Under the pieces are notes generated by a model, which was not told the DNA's origin, searched no databases, and was given only the letters and a program-made list of their open reading frames with translations. Positions 63,006-64,000 of a stretch of DNA of 64,000 bases are shown here, one piece after another. This DNA is from an uncultured Bacteroides sp. (GTDB lineage Bacteria > Bacteroidota > Bacteroidia > Bacteroidales > Bacteroidaceae): NCBI RefSeq assembly GCF_963677685.1, contig NZ_OY782186.1, positions 3,038,001-3,102,000 on the forward strand, given 5' to 3'. How positions within the stretch are numbered: position 1 is the first letter of the stretch; every line of letters starts with the position of its first letter. The translations under genes were made by a program, and so were the position numbers.

Positions 63006-64000
63006 TTAATTCATATCAACAGGAGCACCCGAGTTTACATCCACAGCGTTCCAGTCAACAATAGAGACCGTGGTGACTTCAAGCTCTGTACCGCTAATCA
63101 ACAAGGTGTAGGTATAGTTATTACCCGCCGCCCAGGCAGTGGCAGAATTAGGAAGAGCCGGAAGGTCGGCAGTCATCTCTTTGCCGTCAACCGTCGCGGT
63201 AACGGTCAGGTCAGCAACGGCAACAGGAATAACCAGACCGTAAGCGGTAACGGTAGTGGAAGCGGTCGCATTGTAATCGTTAGCATTCACACCCGTAGCG
63301 TCCGTGAAAGAGATAGGACCAACAGTGACAGCACTTGTGGTAAGGGTGCCGTCGCTCACCTTGATGGTAAAGCTACCCGAAAGCGGAGTAGCCGGAGTGC
63401 CCGCTTTGGAATCAATCTTGATGGCGGTGATCAGACCCGTACCCCCATAACTTTCAGCCTTGTTCACCACAAAGGAGAGTTTGGAAAGCGCGTGGTGCAT
63501 GTAAAGATCCACCTTATTGTCATAAGATACAGGAGAAGTGCCATCCGTGGCCGCATTGCTGGCAAAAGGCCAGGCACCGTAAACATAAGGATCACCCGCG
63601 GTACCCGCGCCACTCGTGGCAGCGCCCGTGCCGTACATGTAATCCATCTGGTTCGTACCGTCGAAACTGGCTTCAGAAGCTGCAAGGGTAGCGTCGATGG
63701 CGTCGCTGCCATCACCTACCAGAGTAACGGGATTGGTCACAGCAGTTGACGGATAGAAAGCATAAACCGTGGCCGTTTCATTGGTAAGGTTGATCTTATC
63801 GGCAGCGGCAGCAGGGCTTACCCACGTAGTTCCGTCAAAGGTATAAGCAGCCACCTTGGAGGTGTAACCCGTACCGGTGATAAACACACCGATGGCATCA
63901 CTTGTGGCAAAAGCAGTACCCTGCTTCAAAGCGCGGGTGCCCACACCGGAAAGAACATTTACCGATACACCCAATTCTTGGGTTTGAGAAGAGAGAACGG
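63006..64000 (-). CDS. Fimbrillin family protein, 5' end outside the window
   Basis: The frame is open through the right edge of the window; the visible 331 residues are the mature part, with GVGTRALKQGTAFATSDAIG, TVYAFYPSTAV, HHALSKLSFVVNKAESYGG and a C-terminal VSIVDWNAVDVN. The signal peptide is beyond the window, so the inner TTG at 63974 is not the start. Confidence 0.87.
   Translation of the reverse strand, partial: VLSSQTQELGVSVNVLSGVGTRALKQGTAFATSDAIGVFITGTGYTSKVAAYTFDGTTWVSPAAAADKINLTNETATVYAFYPSTAVTNPVTLVGDGSDAIDATLAASEASFDGTNQMDYMYGTGAATSGAGTAGDPYVYGAWPFASNAATDGTSPVSYDNKVDLYMHHALSKLSFVVNKAESYGGTGLITAIKIDSKAGTPATPLSGSFTIKVSDGTLTTSAVTVGPISFTDATGVNANDYNATASTTVTAYGLVIPVAVADLTVTATVDGKEMTADLPALPNSATAWAAGNNYTYTLLISGTELEVTTVSIVDWNAVDVNSGAPVDMN

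Overview
The window looks like a chromosomal segment of a Bacteroides-type member of the Bacteroidales. The signs are SPII lipoproteins of Bacteroides style, -7 boxes of the TAnnTTTG kind, almost no Shine-Dalgarno sequences, a TonB-dependent B12 receptor behind a cobalamin riboswitch, S46 dipeptidyl-peptidases, a mutY-ssb-gldE block, an inositol-lipid gene cluster and a large fimbrillin (type V pilus) cluster. No tRNA, rRNA, CRISPR array or intact insertion sequence is visible. The first ~50 kb is AT-rich; the last ~13 kb is clearly richer in G+C.

Layout. 1-3.2 kb: end of an OmpR-type response regulator, its PhoR-like kinase, and a thioredoxin-like lipoprotein. 3.4-8.4 kb: B12 uptake locus (riboswitch, BtuB-like receptor, a BtuG-like beta-propeller lipoprotein with an extra C-terminal domain, a DUF4465 lipoprotein). 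8.4-15.3 kb: housekeeping block (phosphopantetheinyl transferase, gldE, ssb, mutY; divergent HU/IHF, a 30-residue basic ribosomal-type protein, RNase G, acyltransferase). 15.3-25.1 kb: DUF4369 lipoprotein, a DPP7-type and a DPP11-type peptidase in tandem, a glycosyltransferase/metallophosphoesterase pair, two thioredoxins, and an HxlR regulator divergent from an NAD(P)-binding protein. 25.6-31.2 kb: six genes reading leftwards that match an inositol-phospholipid pathway (inositol-3-phosphate synthase, nucleotidyltransferase, ATP-grasp protein, CDP-alcohol phosphatidyltransferase, flippase-like membrane protein, HAD phosphatase). 31.6-44.9 kb: a MacAB/TolC-like export system with one ATPase and four FtsX-type permeases, plus an NtrB/NtrC-type pair and a further kinase. 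45-47.8 kb: glucosaminidase-LysM protein, cytidine deaminase, serpin lipoprotein. 48-50 kb: two decayed tyrosine recombinases with a 23-bp direct repeat and a small lipoprotein. 50-64 kb: nine fimbrillin-family lipoproteins, three carrying a C-terminal FISUMP-type domain and one carrying seven 49-residue tandem repeats.

Main inferences. The two promoters of the export system (adaptor gene and tolC-like gene) both carry a sigma-54-like -24/-12 element and, at almost the same distance upstream, a TGTTCR-N4-YGAACA inverted repeat, so the adjacent NtrC-type activator probably drives both from these sites. The inositol-lipid cluster contains an ATP-grasp protein whose C-terminal signature resembles inositol-phosphate kinases. 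In the fimbrial cluster eight of nine proteins have an Arg at the equivalent place ahead of the first strand of the mature domain, as expected for Arg-specific proteolytic maturation of type V pilins.
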